DNA from: Spirochaetales bacterium
GTDB taxonomy: Bacteria > Spirochaetota > Spirochaetia > Sphaerochaetales > Sphaerochaetaceae
Reading direction: 5' to 3'
DNA: 64,000 bases
NCBI GenBank assembly: GCA_022788185.1
Contig: JALEVV010000017.1
Coordinates: forward strand, 1-64,000
The notes beneath the pieces are model-generated. The model was given only the letters and a program-made list of their open reading frames with translations. It had not been told where the DNA came from and searched no databases. Of this stretch, positions 24,965 to 34,149 are shown piece by piece. How positions within the stretch are numbered: position 1 is the stretch's first letter; each line of letters begins with the position of its first letter. Made by a program: the position numbers and the translations under genes.

Positions 24965-27157
24965 ATGAAGAAAAACATTGTCGCAGTTCTTCTGATCGCA
25001 CTCATGCTCTGCACACTCATTGCATGCGGCGGAAAGAAGACAATTGCAGTGCAGCAGACAGCCAGCGCTCCCGCAGCACAGACAGCTGCCCCTGCAGCCA
25101 CTGCTCCCGCAGCAACAGCTGCTGCCGCTCCTGTCGTAAAGGAAGAAGTCAAGAAGCTTGAGTATGCTGAAGGCACAACACTCAGAATGGCCACAGGATA
25201 CAACAGCAAGAAGACAGGCCTTTCCTTCGATGCCGATACTGCCAAGGATGGTATCGAACTCGCAGGCAAGACATACCGCGCAGGCGATCTCAAGCCGACC
25301 TGGGTTGAGGTTCAGAATGTGCTCGGTATCAAGTTTGAGGATAAGTACCAGGGTAACTCAGCTACCAACGAGCTCAAGTACTGGGCTGAGAAGCTCGGTG
25401 ACGTCGACATGGTTTCCGGTAACGCCACATCTCTCGTAGAGTATGGTGACAAGGGTGCCTTCGTTGATATCGCCCAGTACCTCGACATGATGCCCAACTT
25501 CAAGGCTTACCTCGATGCAAATCCGATCGTAAGGCTTTCAATCACAGGTAACACATCAACAGGTGCAATCTACTTCTCACCGTACTTCGACGGTGTAAAC
25601 GATATCGAGAGAATGCCCCTCATGAGAACCGACTGGGTCGTCAAGCTCCTCGACGGCGAAGGTGAATTCAAGGCTGAGAAGTCCGGCAAGCTCGCTGCCG
25701 CTGCATACACACCCTACATGCCCACAAGCGGTAAGGTAACAATCGAGACAGTCAACGCTGAGGGAACAGGCACTTTCGATCTCACAAAGGACTACGACAA
25801 GGCTGGCAACATCATCGCAACAATGAACGCTGCCCTTGCAAAGGGTGAGGTTACCGGTGTTCAGGCAGTCAACATGCTCAGAAGCTACATCGACGCTGCA
25901 TACAACGGTTACTACGGCACAAGCAGATCCAACCTCTTCATCGGTCAGGATGCAGCATGGGATGCCGACGAACTCGTTGCTCTCCTCCGCTGTGTGGTTG
26001 CAAACGCATACACACTCAACGGTACAGACACTGTTCAGGGCCTCTTCGCACGTGAGGATGCCAACAACCAGAGAAGAGTTGACCTCTTCAGGTTCGCAGG
26101 CACACTCTTCGGTGTCCGCGGTCTTGAATCCAGACAGGATTACCTCTATCTCGATTCCGACGGCAAGCTCAAGGATGCACGCCAGATGGAAGCTACCTAC
26201 AAGGCAATGGAGAAGATGAACCAGATTGCTACAGAAGGGCTCATCTCCAAGTCCTTCATGGATTCTTCCGCTGAGACATCCGCAAAAATGCTCGAGAACG
26301 ACCTCGGCTTCATGAGCTATGACTACAACCAGACTCAGACCATCATGAACGAGACAAAGCTCCAGGATGGCGAGAAGTACATGGCTGTCATGGTTCCTGT
26401 CGCTCATTGGTTCGACGGTACTGATCCCAATGGTGTTTACATGAGATTCACCGAATCCTGGAGATCCGTTAAGACTGACGGCTGGGCAATCAGCAAGGCA
26501 GGTGTCGGTGACGATACCAACAAGCTCAATGCAGCCCTCGCCCTCATCGACTATGCATACAGCCCCGAAGGCATGATCCTCATGAGCTACGGTCCTTCCG
26601 AGTTCATCAAGCAGAATGCTGACGGCAGCTATGTGACATTCTCCTTCAACGGTCAGCAGATGCCCGTTATCGCAGATGTCACTGAGGAACTCCTCTGGAA
26701 GCTCACAAGCGGTAACTACACCAACTTCGCAAGAATGTACCTTGGATCAACTCTCTCCTTCGCAAAGAGCCAGGCATTCGAGTATCAGTGCACACACGCT
26801 GTCGGTAAGGAAGGTGCAGGTAAGATCTCCACAGCCATCGGCCTCGGAACCCTCAAGCACCCCGAACTCGCAGTCACATCCAACGCATGGTATTCATCAG
26901 TACCCACAACTCTGCCTACAACCTCTGTCGAGACAGATACCGTCAACCAGTATACTGAGCTCCAGAACCAGTTCAACCAGCAGAAGGGTAAGATCAACAT
27001 CCTCGTTGATCAGATCGTCAAGGGTTATACTCTCGAAGGCTGCTCAGACGCTGCTTCAACAGTTGCCAAGGTATCCGGAGAGTGGGGCGGTAACCAGTAT
27101 CTCTTCATCAAGCAGAGTGCTTGGACCCGTCTTCTCAAGTTCTACAATCAGCTCTAG
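24965..27157 (+). CDS. Large extracellular sugar-binding lipoprotein
   Basis: 731 residues. Lipobox LIACGG (Cys about residue 20) makes it a lipid-anchored binding protein; an Ala/Pro-rich linker (AAPAATAPAATAAAAP) follows. The rest is a family-1-type solute-binding fold (KLGDVDMVSGNATSL, YAYSPEGMILMSYG). It is some 200 residues longer than the usual 500-residue YtcQ/LplA proteins. The C-terminus has a Gln/Asn-rich segment (ELQNQFNQQKGKINILVDQI). ATG 24965 follows GGAGG. Its strong codon bias toward CTC, GCA and AAG suggests high expression. It is the only binding protein of this operon. Confidence 0.88.
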   Translation: MKKNIVAVLLIALMLCTLIACGGKKTIAVQQTASAPAAQTAAPAATAPAATAAAAPVVKEEVKKLEYAEGTTLRMATGYNSKKTGLSFDADTAKDGIELAGKTYRAGDLKPTWVEVQNVLGIKFEDKYQGNSATNELKYWAEKLGDVDMVSGNATSLVEYGDKGAFVDIAQYLDMMPNFKAYLDANPIVRLSITGNTSTGAIYFSPYFDGVNDIERMPLMRTDWVVKLLDGEGEFKAEKSGKLAAAAYTPYMPTSGKVTIETVNAEGTGTFDLTKDYDKAGNIIATMNAALAKGEVTGVQAVNMLRSYIDAAYNGYYGTSRSNLFIGQDAAWDADELVALLRCVVANAYTLNGTDTVQGLFAREDANNQRRVDLFRFAGTLFGVRGLESRQDYLYLDSDGKLKDARQMEATYKAMEKMNQIATEGLISKSFMDSSAETSAKMLENDLGFMSYDYNQTQTIMNETKLQDGEKYMAVMVPVAHWFDGTDPNGVYMRFTESWRSVKTDGWAISKAGVGDDTNKLNAALALIDYAYSPEGMILMSYGPSEFIKQNADGSYVTFSFNGQQMPVIADVTEELLWKLTSGNYTNFARMYLGSTLSFAKSQAFEYQCTHAVGKEGAGKISTAIGLGTLKHPELAVTSNAWYSSVPTTLPTTSVETDTVNQYTELQNQFNQQKGKINILVDQIVKGYTLEGCSDAASTVAKVSGEWGGNQYLFIKQSAWTRLLKFYNQL

Positions 27158-27188
27158 TCTTCAGATTCGGGCTTAATTGATCAATCAT

Positions 27189-27219
27189 ACTGTGCGGGAG
27201 GACCCGCTTCCCGCACAGT
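27189..27219 (+). other. Stable hairpin behind the binding-protein gene
   Basis: ACTGTGCGGG pairs with CCCGCACAGT, with no T run after it. Such hairpins commonly protect the upstream mRNA and keep binding protein in excess over the membrane parts. Confidence 0.6.
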
Positions 27220-27245
27220 CCTAATAAAACAAAAAGGAGGGGGTT

Positions 27246-27833
27246 ATGTACAAAAAGCAGATGGGTTTCCAGAAGTTGATCTGCATTCTTGCTCTGGTAG
27301 CCGGTTTTGTCGTTTTCCTTTATTCTCTCGGGATCATGACAGATCTGTATGACTGTCTTTACTCTACAATGATGGATCCTACAGATCCTACGGTTACTTT
27401 CGTACCGGGCTCCATCGTATATTACAACATGCAGGGCTTCAACAGAACGTTCCTGTCAGCGTCTATCGTCATGCTGCTGCTGGCATGCCTTCTCTTCGTC
27501 ACGCAGACGAGCAACCGCAGAAGGTACTATGTGGGCAATTATGTCGCTATCGGTCTCTTCTCGGTATTCACACTGGCTATGGTGATCTGGGGACATTTCC
27601 AGATTCAGATCTACAGGGCCCAGTGGCTTCAGGTAGATTTCGAGGCACTTGCCTCATTCTCCCAGATGTTCAAAACGAAATATACAGAATCCACATTCTG
27701 GTTTGATATTCACTATGCCGTTTTCGGCATCTGTCTTGCTGAAGTCGCCCTTCTCATCGGCAACGCCGTATGGAAGATCAGGCTCATGAAGGCAGAGGCA
27801 GAACTGCTTGCGAAAGGAGGAAAGGCCGTATGA
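27246..27833 (+). CDS. Four-helix membrane protein of the ABC operon
   Basis: 195 residues with four membrane segments (LICILALVAGFVVFLYSL; FLSASIVMLLLACLLFV; YVAIGLFSVFTLAMVIW; AVFGICLAEVALLIG) and a positively charged C-terminal tail. The family is not recognised. AAGGAGGGGG precedes the start. It overlaps the next small membrane gene by 4 bases. Its place between binding protein and ATPase genes suggests an accessory transporter subunit. Confidence 0.6.
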   Translation: MYKKQMGFQKLICILALVAGFVVFLYSLGIMTDLYDCLYSTMMDPTDPTVTFVPGSIVYYNMQGFNRTFLSASIVMLLLACLLFVTQTSNRRRYYVGNYVAIGLFSVFTLAMVIWGHFQIQIYRAQWLQVDFEALASFSQMFKTKYTESTFWFDIHYAVFGICLAEVALLIGNAVWKIRLMKAEAELLAKGGKAV

Positions 27834-28327
27834 CAGATCAGGACAGACAGATAAAGACTGACCGCATGCGCTATATCAAGAACAAGTTCTCATCGAACCT
27901 TGCCCTTGTCGCGATCATCTTCGACGTTTTCTTCTTCGTCAGCATCTACAAATCTGACGTAAGCACATATTATTACACACTCCTCATCGGAGTCTCGATT
28001 GTTTACAACCTTGCATTCATGCTGGCTGCATTCCTCTCATCCGAAGGAGTCAAGTCCTATGGTGAGGGATACTGCTACCTGCTGATCGTGCTCGGTATTA
28101 TCCAGTTCGTACGTATCTTCATCATCCCATGGCGTGCAAGCCATGCGGAAGTGACAATCGCGAACGAGGCCGTTGTCGTAATGGGATCCGCCCAGTTCCT
28201 GCGCTGCACCCTGTTCCTGGTAATCTCAGGAATCTGCTGTATCGTGGCTGCTGTCGTCGGTATCCAGAGAAGCCGCACGCTCAAGGCATATGTAGCGACA
28301 CTCGGTGAAGAGCACAGGAGGGACTAA
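27830..28327 (+). CDS. Second four-helix membrane protein of the ABC operon
   Basis: 165 residues. ATG 27830 overlaps the preceding stop (ATGA), and the ORF track's longer start at 27770 is out of context. Four membrane segments follow a short basic N-terminus. The stop codon shares one base with the next start (TAATG), so it is tightly coupled to the ATPase gene. Family unknown. Size and layout resemble the neighbouring 195-residue protein, and the two could pair. Confidence 0.6.
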   Translation: MTDQDRQIKTDRMRYIKNKFSSNLALVAIIFDVFFFVSIYKSDVSTYYYTLLIGVSIVYNLAFMLAAFLSSEGVKSYGEGYCYLLIVLGIIQFVRIFIIPWRASHAEVTIANEAVVVMGSAQFLRCTLFLVISGICCIVAAVVGIQRSRTLKAYVATLGEEHRRD

Positions 28328-29397
28328 TGGCCACACTCAGCTTACAGCATATAGATAAGATATATGATAACAATGTCCAGGCAGTCTTTGACTTCAACCT
28401 GGAGGTCAAGGACGGTGAGCTCATCGTTCTGGTAGGACCTTCCGGCTGCGGAAAGTCAACCACACTCAGAATGGTTGCCGGTCTTGAGGATATTTCAAAC
28501 GGCCATCTCCTGCTTGACGGTAAGGATATTACCCAGGCTCCCGCAAAGGACAGGGATATGGCAATGGTTTTCCAGAACTATGCCCTCTACGGCCACATGA
28601 CCGTTTATGAGAACATGGCTTTCTCCCTCACCATGAGAAAGGAAGATCCGAACGTCATCCACAAGAAGGTTCTTGCCGCTGCAGAGATTCTCAATCTCAC
28701 GACTCAGCTCAACAAGAAGCCGAGCCAGCTTTCCGGCGGTCAGAGACAGCGTGTCGCAATGGGACGCTCCATCGTAAGAACCCCGAAGGTGTTCCTTTTC
28801 GATGAACCTCTTTCAAACCTCGATGCCAAGCTCAGGGGCTCGACAAGAAGGGAGATCCTCCTCCTGCACAAGAGACTTAAGGCCACCATGCTTTACGTAA
28901 CCCACGACCAGACCGAGGCCCTGACTCTCGCAGACAGGATAGTATGTATGTCCATGGGTCATGTCCAGCAGGTCGGAACCCCCCTTGAGCTCTATGACAC
29001 ACCCGCAAACCTCTTCGTCGCAGGCTTTATCGGACTTCCTCCGATGAACTTCTTCGACGTGACGGTCAAGGGCGGTGCCCTGGTAGGAAAGGGTATGACC
29101 GTAAAGCTTTCTGAGGATCAGAAGAACACCCTCAGAAGCTATGAAGGCAAGACAATCGTCCTCGGTGTCAGACCTGAGAACATTGTCCTCGGTGATGACG
29201 TGACGATAAAGGTGACTTCCAATGAGAACCTCGGTATGAATACCCTCGTCCACGGCAACATCAAGGGCGGTGACAAGATCACGGGTAAGCTCCGCGGCTG
29301 GTGCGACTACAAGAACGGTGATGAGGTTAAGGTCTCCTTCGACAGAATGCACTTCTTCGACAAGGAAACGACCAACGCCATCAGAGGGGAGGTTTGA
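28327..29397 (+). CDS. Sugar ABC ATPase 1 (MalK/UgpC/MsmX family)
   Basis: 356 residues. Walker A GPSGCGKST, Q-loop VFQNYALYGHMTVYENMAF, signature LSGGQRQRVAMGR, Walker B VFLFDEPLSNLD, switch His in VTHDQTEAL. A C-terminal OB/TOBE regulatory domain follows (ENIVLGDDVTIKV). It powers the sugar permeases. A second, clearly different ATPase of the same family lies three genes on, so the importer may use a heterodimer or have two alternative ATPases. Confidence 0.95.
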   Translation: MATLSLQHIDKIYDNNVQAVFDFNLEVKDGELIVLVGPSGCGKSTTLRMVAGLEDISNGHLLLDGKDITQAPAKDRDMAMVFQNYALYGHMTVYENMAFSLTMRKEDPNVIHKKVLAAAEILNLTTQLNKKPSQLSGGQRQRVAMGRSIVRTPKVFLFDEPLSNLDAKLRGSTRREILLLHKRLKATMLYVTHDQTEALTLADRIVCMSMGHVQQVGTPLELYDTPANLFVAGFIGLPPMNFFDVTVKGGALVGKGMTVKLSEDQKNTLRSYEGKTIVLGVRPENIVLGDDVTIKVTSNENLGMNTLVHGNIKGGDKITGKLRGWCDYKNGDEVKVSFDRMHFFDKETTNAIRGEV

Positions 29398-29399
29398 TC

Positions 29400-29954
29400 A
29401 TGGCAGCAAAAAAAGGCTTTAAGGAATGGCTCAGGAAGAAGATCGTCGGCATCAAGCGCAATCCCCAGAGGATCGGTCTCGTCGCCTTTGCCATCACGTT
29501 TCTGTACTACTCCCTGAACCTGACATGCATCAGTAACACGACTGCAAAAATCCAGGGATCCGGAATGGGGCTCTCAGGCTTCGTGACAATGCTCTTCTCG
29601 ATGCTCAGTCTGCTGTGCTACATGAACTCCTTCCCTCGCCGTAAGCCGGTCAACAAGCCGATGCTCGCCGTCTTCATCGTGATGATTGCGGCCATCCTCT
29701 TCTGTGACTGGAGATACAGGGAGCTGATTTACTATGCAGTTGCTCTTTCACCGACACCGATTGCCGTGACGGAATCAACCGCATACATCCTGGAAGCATA
29801 CAACATGCTCTTCACACACATGGTCCTCATCGTGGTCTCTCTTGTACTGACGGCTCTCATGCCTGTCTTCAAGATCCTCCTGAAGAAGATCAATACACGT
29901 GTTGATGTCGACGGCTACGACAAGATGGAGTCGATCGATATTTCCGGGGAGTAA
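29400..29954 (+). CDS. Third four-helix membrane protein of the ABC operon
   Basis: 184 residues from ATG 29400, which follows GGGGAGG. A strongly basic N-terminus (KKGFKEWLRKKIVGIKR) precedes four membrane segments and an acidic C-terminus (DVDGYDKMESIDISGE). The family is not recognised. It stands between the two ATPases, 8 bases before the next membrane protein. Confidence 0.6.
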   Translation: MAAKKGFKEWLRKKIVGIKRNPQRIGLVAFAITFLYYSLNLTCISNTTAKIQGSGMGLSGFVTMLFSMLSLLCYMNSFPRRKPVNKPMLAVFIVMIAAILFCDWRYRELIYYAVALSPTPIAVTESTAYILEAYNMLFTHMVLIVVSLVLTALMPVFKILLKKINTRVDVDGYDKMESIDISGE

Positions 29955-29962
29955 TCCAGCAG

Positions 29963-30574
29963 ATGGCCAGGTATAAGGGAGACGATCCGTACAGACTCAA
30001 GAAGGAAGCCGTTGAGGATCTCGTTGGGGCAAATGTAGACAACACCCCGAAGTATACCGAGGAGGAACTGCGTAAATACAGGACCAAATCGAAGATACAC
30101 ATAAGCGGGACCTCAAAGGCGATACTCATCAAGCTGTGGTTCAGCGGCGCGGTGTGTTACTTCTTCATCTGGGGACTGGGGCTTTACATCGGCTCCACCC
30201 TCGATCTCTTCGTGGTAACTGCCATCGGAATGGGCTTCGTGAAGGATATTCTCGAGAATAACTGCCTCAGGTGGGTCGCTGACCCTCCCGGATCCAATGA
30301 CAAATGGATGATGTTCCCGAAGAAGCAGTACCGGAGCCTGATATTCAACTGTATATATGTGTTCTTCGTGATGTTCTGTGTCATGATGACATATGAAGGC
30401 GTGAACGGCGTCATGAACGCCCTCACAGGCCAGACAGAAGGTGTTCTGTTTGGCATCGAACCTGTGACATTCGGGTGCATCTACCTCGCGTTCGATCTCT
30501 TCTTCCTCTGGATGAAGCATTTTGCGGGAAAGATAATATCCGATGCCAGGAGCAAAGTAGAAAAAGGAGACTGA
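29963..30574 (+). CDS. Fourth four-helix membrane protein of the ABC operon
   Basis: 203 residues. A charged soluble head of about 50 residues (GDDPYRLKKEAVEDLVG; YTEEELRKY) precedes four membrane segments and a basic tail. The head begins like the first permease's soluble N-terminus in charge pattern only. Family unknown. One base separates it from the ATPase 2 start codon. Confidence 0.6.
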   Translation: MARYKGDDPYRLKKEAVEDLVGANVDNTPKYTEEELRKYRTKSKIHISGTSKAILIKLWFSGAVCYFFIWGLGLYIGSTLDLFVVTAIGMGFVKDILENNCLRWVADPPGSNDKWMMFPKKQYRSLIFNCIYVFFVMFCVMMTYEGVNGVMNALTGQTEGVLFGIEPVTFGCIYLAFDLFFLWMKHFAGKIISDARSKVEKGD

Positions 30575-30575
30575 G

Positions 30576-31655
30576 ATGCCATACCTTGTTCTTAAAGACA
30601 TAAATAAAATCTACCCTAACGGTTTCCATGCCGTCCACGATTTCAACCTTGAGATCGAGAAGGGGGAGTTCATCGTTTTCGTAGGTTCATCCGGCTGCGG
30701 TAAGTCCACAACGCTCAGGATGATTGCAGGACTGGAGGACATCAGTAAGGGTGATTTCCTCATCGACGGACAGAGAGCCAATGAGAAGGGACCAAGGGAC
30801 CGCGGAGTCGCCATGGTATTCCAGAGCTATGCTCTCTATCCTCAGATGACGGTATATGACAACCTGGCCTTCGGTCTCACTCTTGAAGGCATCGATGAGG
30901 ACATCATCGAGGAGAAAGTAAAGAACGTCGCAAAGATCCTCGGACTCACCGACTATCTTGATAGACTTCCCAAGGCTCTCTCCGGTGGTCAGAGACAGCG
31001 TGTTGCGGTAGGCCGCGCAATCATCAGAAAGGTAGGAATCTTCCTCATGGACGAGCCTCTTTCCAACCTCGATGCAAAGCAGAGGGTAACGATGAGAAGC
31101 GAGATCACCGAAATCCACAGGAAGACCGGTGCAACCACAATCTACGTAACCCACGACCAGACCGAGGCCATGACCATGGCTGACAGGATCGTAGTCATGA
31201 AGGAAGGCTACATCCAGCAGGTCGGTACTCCCTATGAGCTGTACTTCAACCCCGTCAACGTCTTCGTTGCAGGCTTCATCGGCGAACCTCCCATGAACTT
31301 CGTCAGATCAACGCTGAAGAACGGTAAGATAATGGTCGGTAAGAACGAGATCGATCTTACAAAGAAGATGAAGGCTGCCGACATAAAGAAGTACGAAGGT
31401 AAGGAACTGGTCTTCGGCTTCCGTCCTGAGGCCATCTCTCTCGGAGCGGGTGACGGCTACGTCATCAAGGCTGAAGTGGAACTCACCGAGCTGCTCGGAG
31501 ACAACACCAACGTCTATGTCGACATCCAGGGTGATAAGTCCATCCTCAAGGTTAATCCCCACGACACACCTGAGATGGATTCCGAGATCGTCTTCACGAT
31601 CCCGCTGGAGAGTGTCTATATCTTCGATAACGAGACTGAAAAGGTTATTAAATAA
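30576..31655 (+). CDS. Sugar ABC ATPase 2 (MalK/UgpC/MsmX family)
   Basis: 359 residues with all motifs: Walker A GSSGCGKST, VFQSYALYPQMTVYDNL, LSGGQRQRVAVGR, FLMDEPLSNLD, VTHDQTEAM, and the TOBE end (FGFRPEAISLG). The difference from ATPase 1 is well beyond a recent copy (for example YPQM versus YGHM). It ends the operon, with a terminator behind it. In this family such ATPases can serve several importers. Confidence 0.95.
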   Translation: MPYLVLKDINKIYPNGFHAVHDFNLEIEKGEFIVFVGSSGCGKSTTLRMIAGLEDISKGDFLIDGQRANEKGPRDRGVAMVFQSYALYPQMTVYDNLAFGLTLEGIDEDIIEEKVKNVAKILGLTDYLDRLPKALSGGQRQRVAVGRAIIRKVGIFLMDEPLSNLDAKQRVTMRSEITEIHRKTGATTIYVTHDQTEAMTMADRIVVMKEGYIQQVGTPYELYFNPVNVFVAGFIGEPPMNFVRSTLKNGKIMVGKNEIDLTKKMKAADIKKYEGKELVFGFRPEAISLGAGDGYVIKAEVELTELLGDNTNVYVDIQGDKSILKVNPHDTPEMDSEIVFTIPLESVYIFDNETEKVIK

Positions 31656-31672
31656 GATTCAGATCATGACGA

Positions 31673-31695
31673 GGGGCCCTTCACGGGTCCCTTTT
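31673..31695 (+). terminator. Intrinsic terminator of the ABC operon
   Basis: GGGGCCC pairs with GGGTCCC (one G-U) over TTCAC and is followed by TTTT. Confidence 0.75.
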
Positions 31696-31719
31696 GTGTA
31701 ATTAAGGAGTGTAAAAGCG

Positions 31720-32817
31720 ATGATCATTTCAAGGGAGCAGCCGCTCTCGCTTCAGCTGGCAAAAAGTATTGAGAAGAGGTTCCGTCCGGGAATGCTGCAA
31801 TGGCATCCGGGGCACTCGATGGTGCTTTATGCCGCTCTGCGGTCCGCACTTTTCCACTCCGACCCGACGATCGCTCCCTGGGTATGGTCGATGTTCGATC
31901 CCATGGTGAACGGGGACGGCTCAATAAACGGGGAGGCCGACAGAATCCGGAGCGCCGGGGCTGCCCTTACGCTCTTTTCCCTTTATGACATCTATCATGA
32001 GGAGCGGTTCATGACTGCAGCCGACTCCGTAATGGAGGCTCTCAGACACTGTCACCGCACGACATCGGGAGTGTTCTGGCACATGCAGGAGTTTCCCTGG
32101 CAGATCTGGATTGAGGATACCGCCTTATATGCCCCGTTCATGGCGGAATACGGCATAAGACGCGGAGATGACTCCATTGTTGAGGATGCGGTCAGGCAGC
32201 TCATCACCATATATGAGACCATGCGTGACCCTGAAACCGGTTTGCTTTACCATGCCTATGATGAGTCCCGGGGACAGCGCTGGGCCGATCCCGAAACGGG
32301 ACTCAGTCCCTGCTTCTGGTCCAGGGGCATGGGGCTTTACGTGCTTGCGGTGCTCGTAACGCTGGAACGCCTTCCTGAAAACAGTGCCGACAGAAAGATC
32401 CTGGCAGACATCGTCAGGTCCATTGCCGCCGCCCTGCTTCCCTATCAGGATGAGAGCGGTCTCTGGTATCAGGTGACTGACATGGCCAGGGTTAAGGAAA
32501 ACTTCCTCGAGACATCTGCTTCCGCATGCTTTGCCGCAATGTACCTCAGGGGAGTGAGATTATCTGTTCTGGATGAATCCTATGCCGCTCCCGGAGTAAA
32601 GGCCCTTGAAGGCATCGGGAGGATATATCTTTCCCGAGGGGAGGATTCATCCGTCCACATTGACGGTATTTCCCCGTTCTGCGGTCTTGGCGGAATGCCA
32701 TACAGGGACGGGAGCGTGTCATCCTACTGTTCCGCCCCTCCGCTGCACGATGATCTCAGGGGTGCCGTCCCTCTGATACTGGCCCTTCTGGATCAGGAAA
32801 TTGCCACCGGAATCTGA
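31720..32817 (+). CDS. GH105 unsaturated rhamnogalacturonyl hydrolase (YteR-like)
   Basis: A cytoplasmic (alpha/alpha)6 barrel enzyme that removes the unsaturated galacturonyl end left by pectate or rhamnogalacturonan lyases, giving 5-keto-4-deoxyuronate. Family marks: QIWIEDTALYAPFM with the catalytic Asp, YHAYDESRGQRWADPETG, CFWSRGMGLY and FLETSASA. 365 residues, normal, no signal peptide. AAGGAG lies 10 bases before ATG 31720. It directly follows the importer operon, so the imported ligand is probably an unsaturated rhamnogalacturonan oligomer. Confidence 0.9.
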   Translation: MIISREQPLSLQLAKSIEKRFRPGMLQWHPGHSMVLYAALRSALFHSDPTIAPWVWSMFDPMVNGDGSINGEADRIRSAGAALTLFSLYDIYHEERFMTAADSVMEALRHCHRTTSGVFWHMQEFPWQIWIEDTALYAPFMAEYGIRRGDDSIVEDAVRQLITIYETMRDPETGLLYHAYDESRGQRWADPETGLSPCFWSRGMGLYVLAVLVTLERLPENSADRKILADIVRSIAAALLPYQDESGLWYQVTDMARVKENFLETSASACFAAMYLRGVRLSVLDESYAAPGVKALEGIGRIYLSRGEDSSVHIDGISPFCGLGGMPYRDGSVSSYCSAPPLHDDLRGAVPLILALLDQEIATGI

Positions 32818-32835
32818 TGAAAACGACACAAAATA

Positions 32836-32868
32836 CAACACCACTCAATGGTTAGCCCCGTGGTGTTG
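32836..32868 (+). terminator. Hairpin between GH105 and BMP genes
   Basis: CAACACCAC pairs perfectly with GTGGTGTTG. The tail (CGTTATT) has few T, so termination is likely but not strong. Confidence 0.5.
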
Positions 32869-32930
32869 CGTTATTGGTGCCAATCCGCTGTCACTGAATA
32901 ATCCATCGTTTCAAAGATTTTCAAATATGC

Positions 32931-32959
32931 TTTACAGTTACAACGCTTAATTGTATTAT
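32931..32959 (+). promoter_or_regulatory. Promoter of the nucleoside importer operon
   Basis: TTTACA, 17 bases, TATTAT, 33 bases before the start codon. Confidence 0.65.
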
Positions 32960-32992
32960 TTGGAATACATTCATATTCATAGGAGAATAACA

Positions 32993-34051
32993 ATGAAGAA
33001 GGCTTTTGCTATTATTTTAATGTGTCTCGTTGCTTTCTCAGTGTTCGCACAGGGTGCTGCCGAAGCTCCCGCAAAGCAGGCACTGAAGGTTGGTATGGTC
33101 ACTGACTCCGGTACGATCGATGACCGCTCATTCAACCAGGGAACATTCGAAGGTGTCAAGAAGGCTGCTGACGAGCTCGGTTGGGAGAACACATATCTCC
33201 GCCCCTCCGGCACAACAACTTCCGACTATGTCCAGGCAATCTATGCACTCTATGATCAGGGTTACTCATTCGTGGCATGCCCCGGCTTCCTCTTCGCTGA
33301 AGCAGTTGCTCAGGTTCAGGGTGAAGTTGACGATCTCAACCTCGTAATCATCGATGATGCACTCTCTGCAGGCATCGGTCCCAAGACAGTAGCAATCGTA
33401 TTCAAGGAGCAGGAGTCAGGCTTCCTCGCAGGTCTCGCAACAGCTCTCAAGATTCAGACCGGTGATGTAGGTTTCGTCGGCGGTATGGAAATTCCTTCCG
33501 TACAGAAGTTCAGCTGGGGCTTCCAGCAGGGCGTCAAGTATGCCAACGACAACTACGGCACAACAGTTTCCATGAAGGCTGAGAACTTCGTTTACTCCGG
33601 TTCATTCTCCGATCTCGCTCTCGGACAGCAGCTTGCCAACGCAATGTATGCAAGAGGCGTTAAGGTTATCTTCGCTGCAGCAGGCGGTACAGGTGTCGGC
33701 GCTATCAACGAGGCAAAGAACAGAAGAATCGCAGGTCAGGATGTCTGGGCAGTAGGTGTTGACGTTGACCAGTATTCAGTCGGTGACATGGGTAACGGTC
33801 AGTCATGTATCCTCACTTCAGCAATGAAGGACGTTGCAGGCGTTGCTTACGATATGGTCAAGGCTCTTGCTGACGGCACATATCCCGGCGGACAGCTCCT
33901 CACTCTCGGTATCAAGGAAGACAGGGCAGGTATCCCCGCATCCAACCCCAACCTCACACCTGAGATCGAAGCAACAGTTGCAGAAGTCGTTGAGCTCATC
34001 AAGGCCGGTAAGGTCACAATCGCAGACAACGGCAATGGACTTATCAAATAA
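32993..34051 (+). CDS. BMP-family nucleoside-binding protein (PnrA-like)
   Basis: 352 residues. Cleavable signal peptide ending FSVFA|QGAAEAPA, the spirochaete pattern of this protein. Then the BMP/PnrA fold: GMVTDSGTIDDRSFNQGTFEG, with the Asp and Phe that hold the purine nucleoside in PnrA of Treponema, GGMEIPSVQKFSWGFQQG and AVGVDVDQY. There is no lipobox Cys at the expected place, so it may be periplasmic rather than lipid-anchored. ATG 32993 follows AGGAGA. A partial terminator after it should keep its level above that of the permeases. Next come the cognate ATPase, permeases and purine nucleoside phosphorylase. Confidence 0.93.
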   Translation: MKKAFAIILMCLVAFSVFAQGAAEAPAKQALKVGMVTDSGTIDDRSFNQGTFEGVKKAADELGWENTYLRPSGTTTSDYVQAIYALYDQGYSFVACPGFLFAEAVAQVQGEVDDLNLVIIDDALSAGIGPKTVAIVFKEQESGFLAGLATALKIQTGDVGFVGGMEIPSVQKFSWGFQQGVKYANDNYGTTVSMKAENFVYSGSFSDLALGQQLANAMYARGVKVIFAAAGGTGVGAINEAKNRRIAGQDVWAVGVDVDQYSVGDMGNGQSCILTSAMKDVAGVAYDMVKALADGTYPGGQLLTLGIKEDRAGIPASNPNLTPEIEATVAEVVELIKAGKVTIADNGNGLIK

Positions 34052-34074
34052 GATAATCAACTGCTGAAAGAAAT

Positions 34075-34107
34075 AGGCCGCCTTGTACCATGTCCTGGCG
34101 GCCTTTT
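34075..34107 (+). terminator. Attenuating terminator behind the binding-protein gene
   Basis: AGGCCGCC pairs with GGCGGCCT and is followed by TTT. Partial read-through would feed the ATPase and permease genes. Confidence 0.7.
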
Positions 34108-34149
34108 AAAAATAATCCGTGCATCAGCACGCCTCATTTTGGAGATGAG

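Noticed and set aside
25577-26407. 276-residue antisense ORF opposite the sugar-binding protein gene
   Set aside because: Its composition (Val, Cys, Ser, His rich) is the mirror of strong codon bias on the real strand; no domain, no ribosome binding site.
32861-32890. Minus-strand TTGGCACC-N-GC with sigma-54 spacing between GH105 and the BMP gene
   Set aside because: The -12 part (ACGCA) is poor, and nothing on the minus strand behind it could be transcribed usefully; it overlaps a terminator stem.
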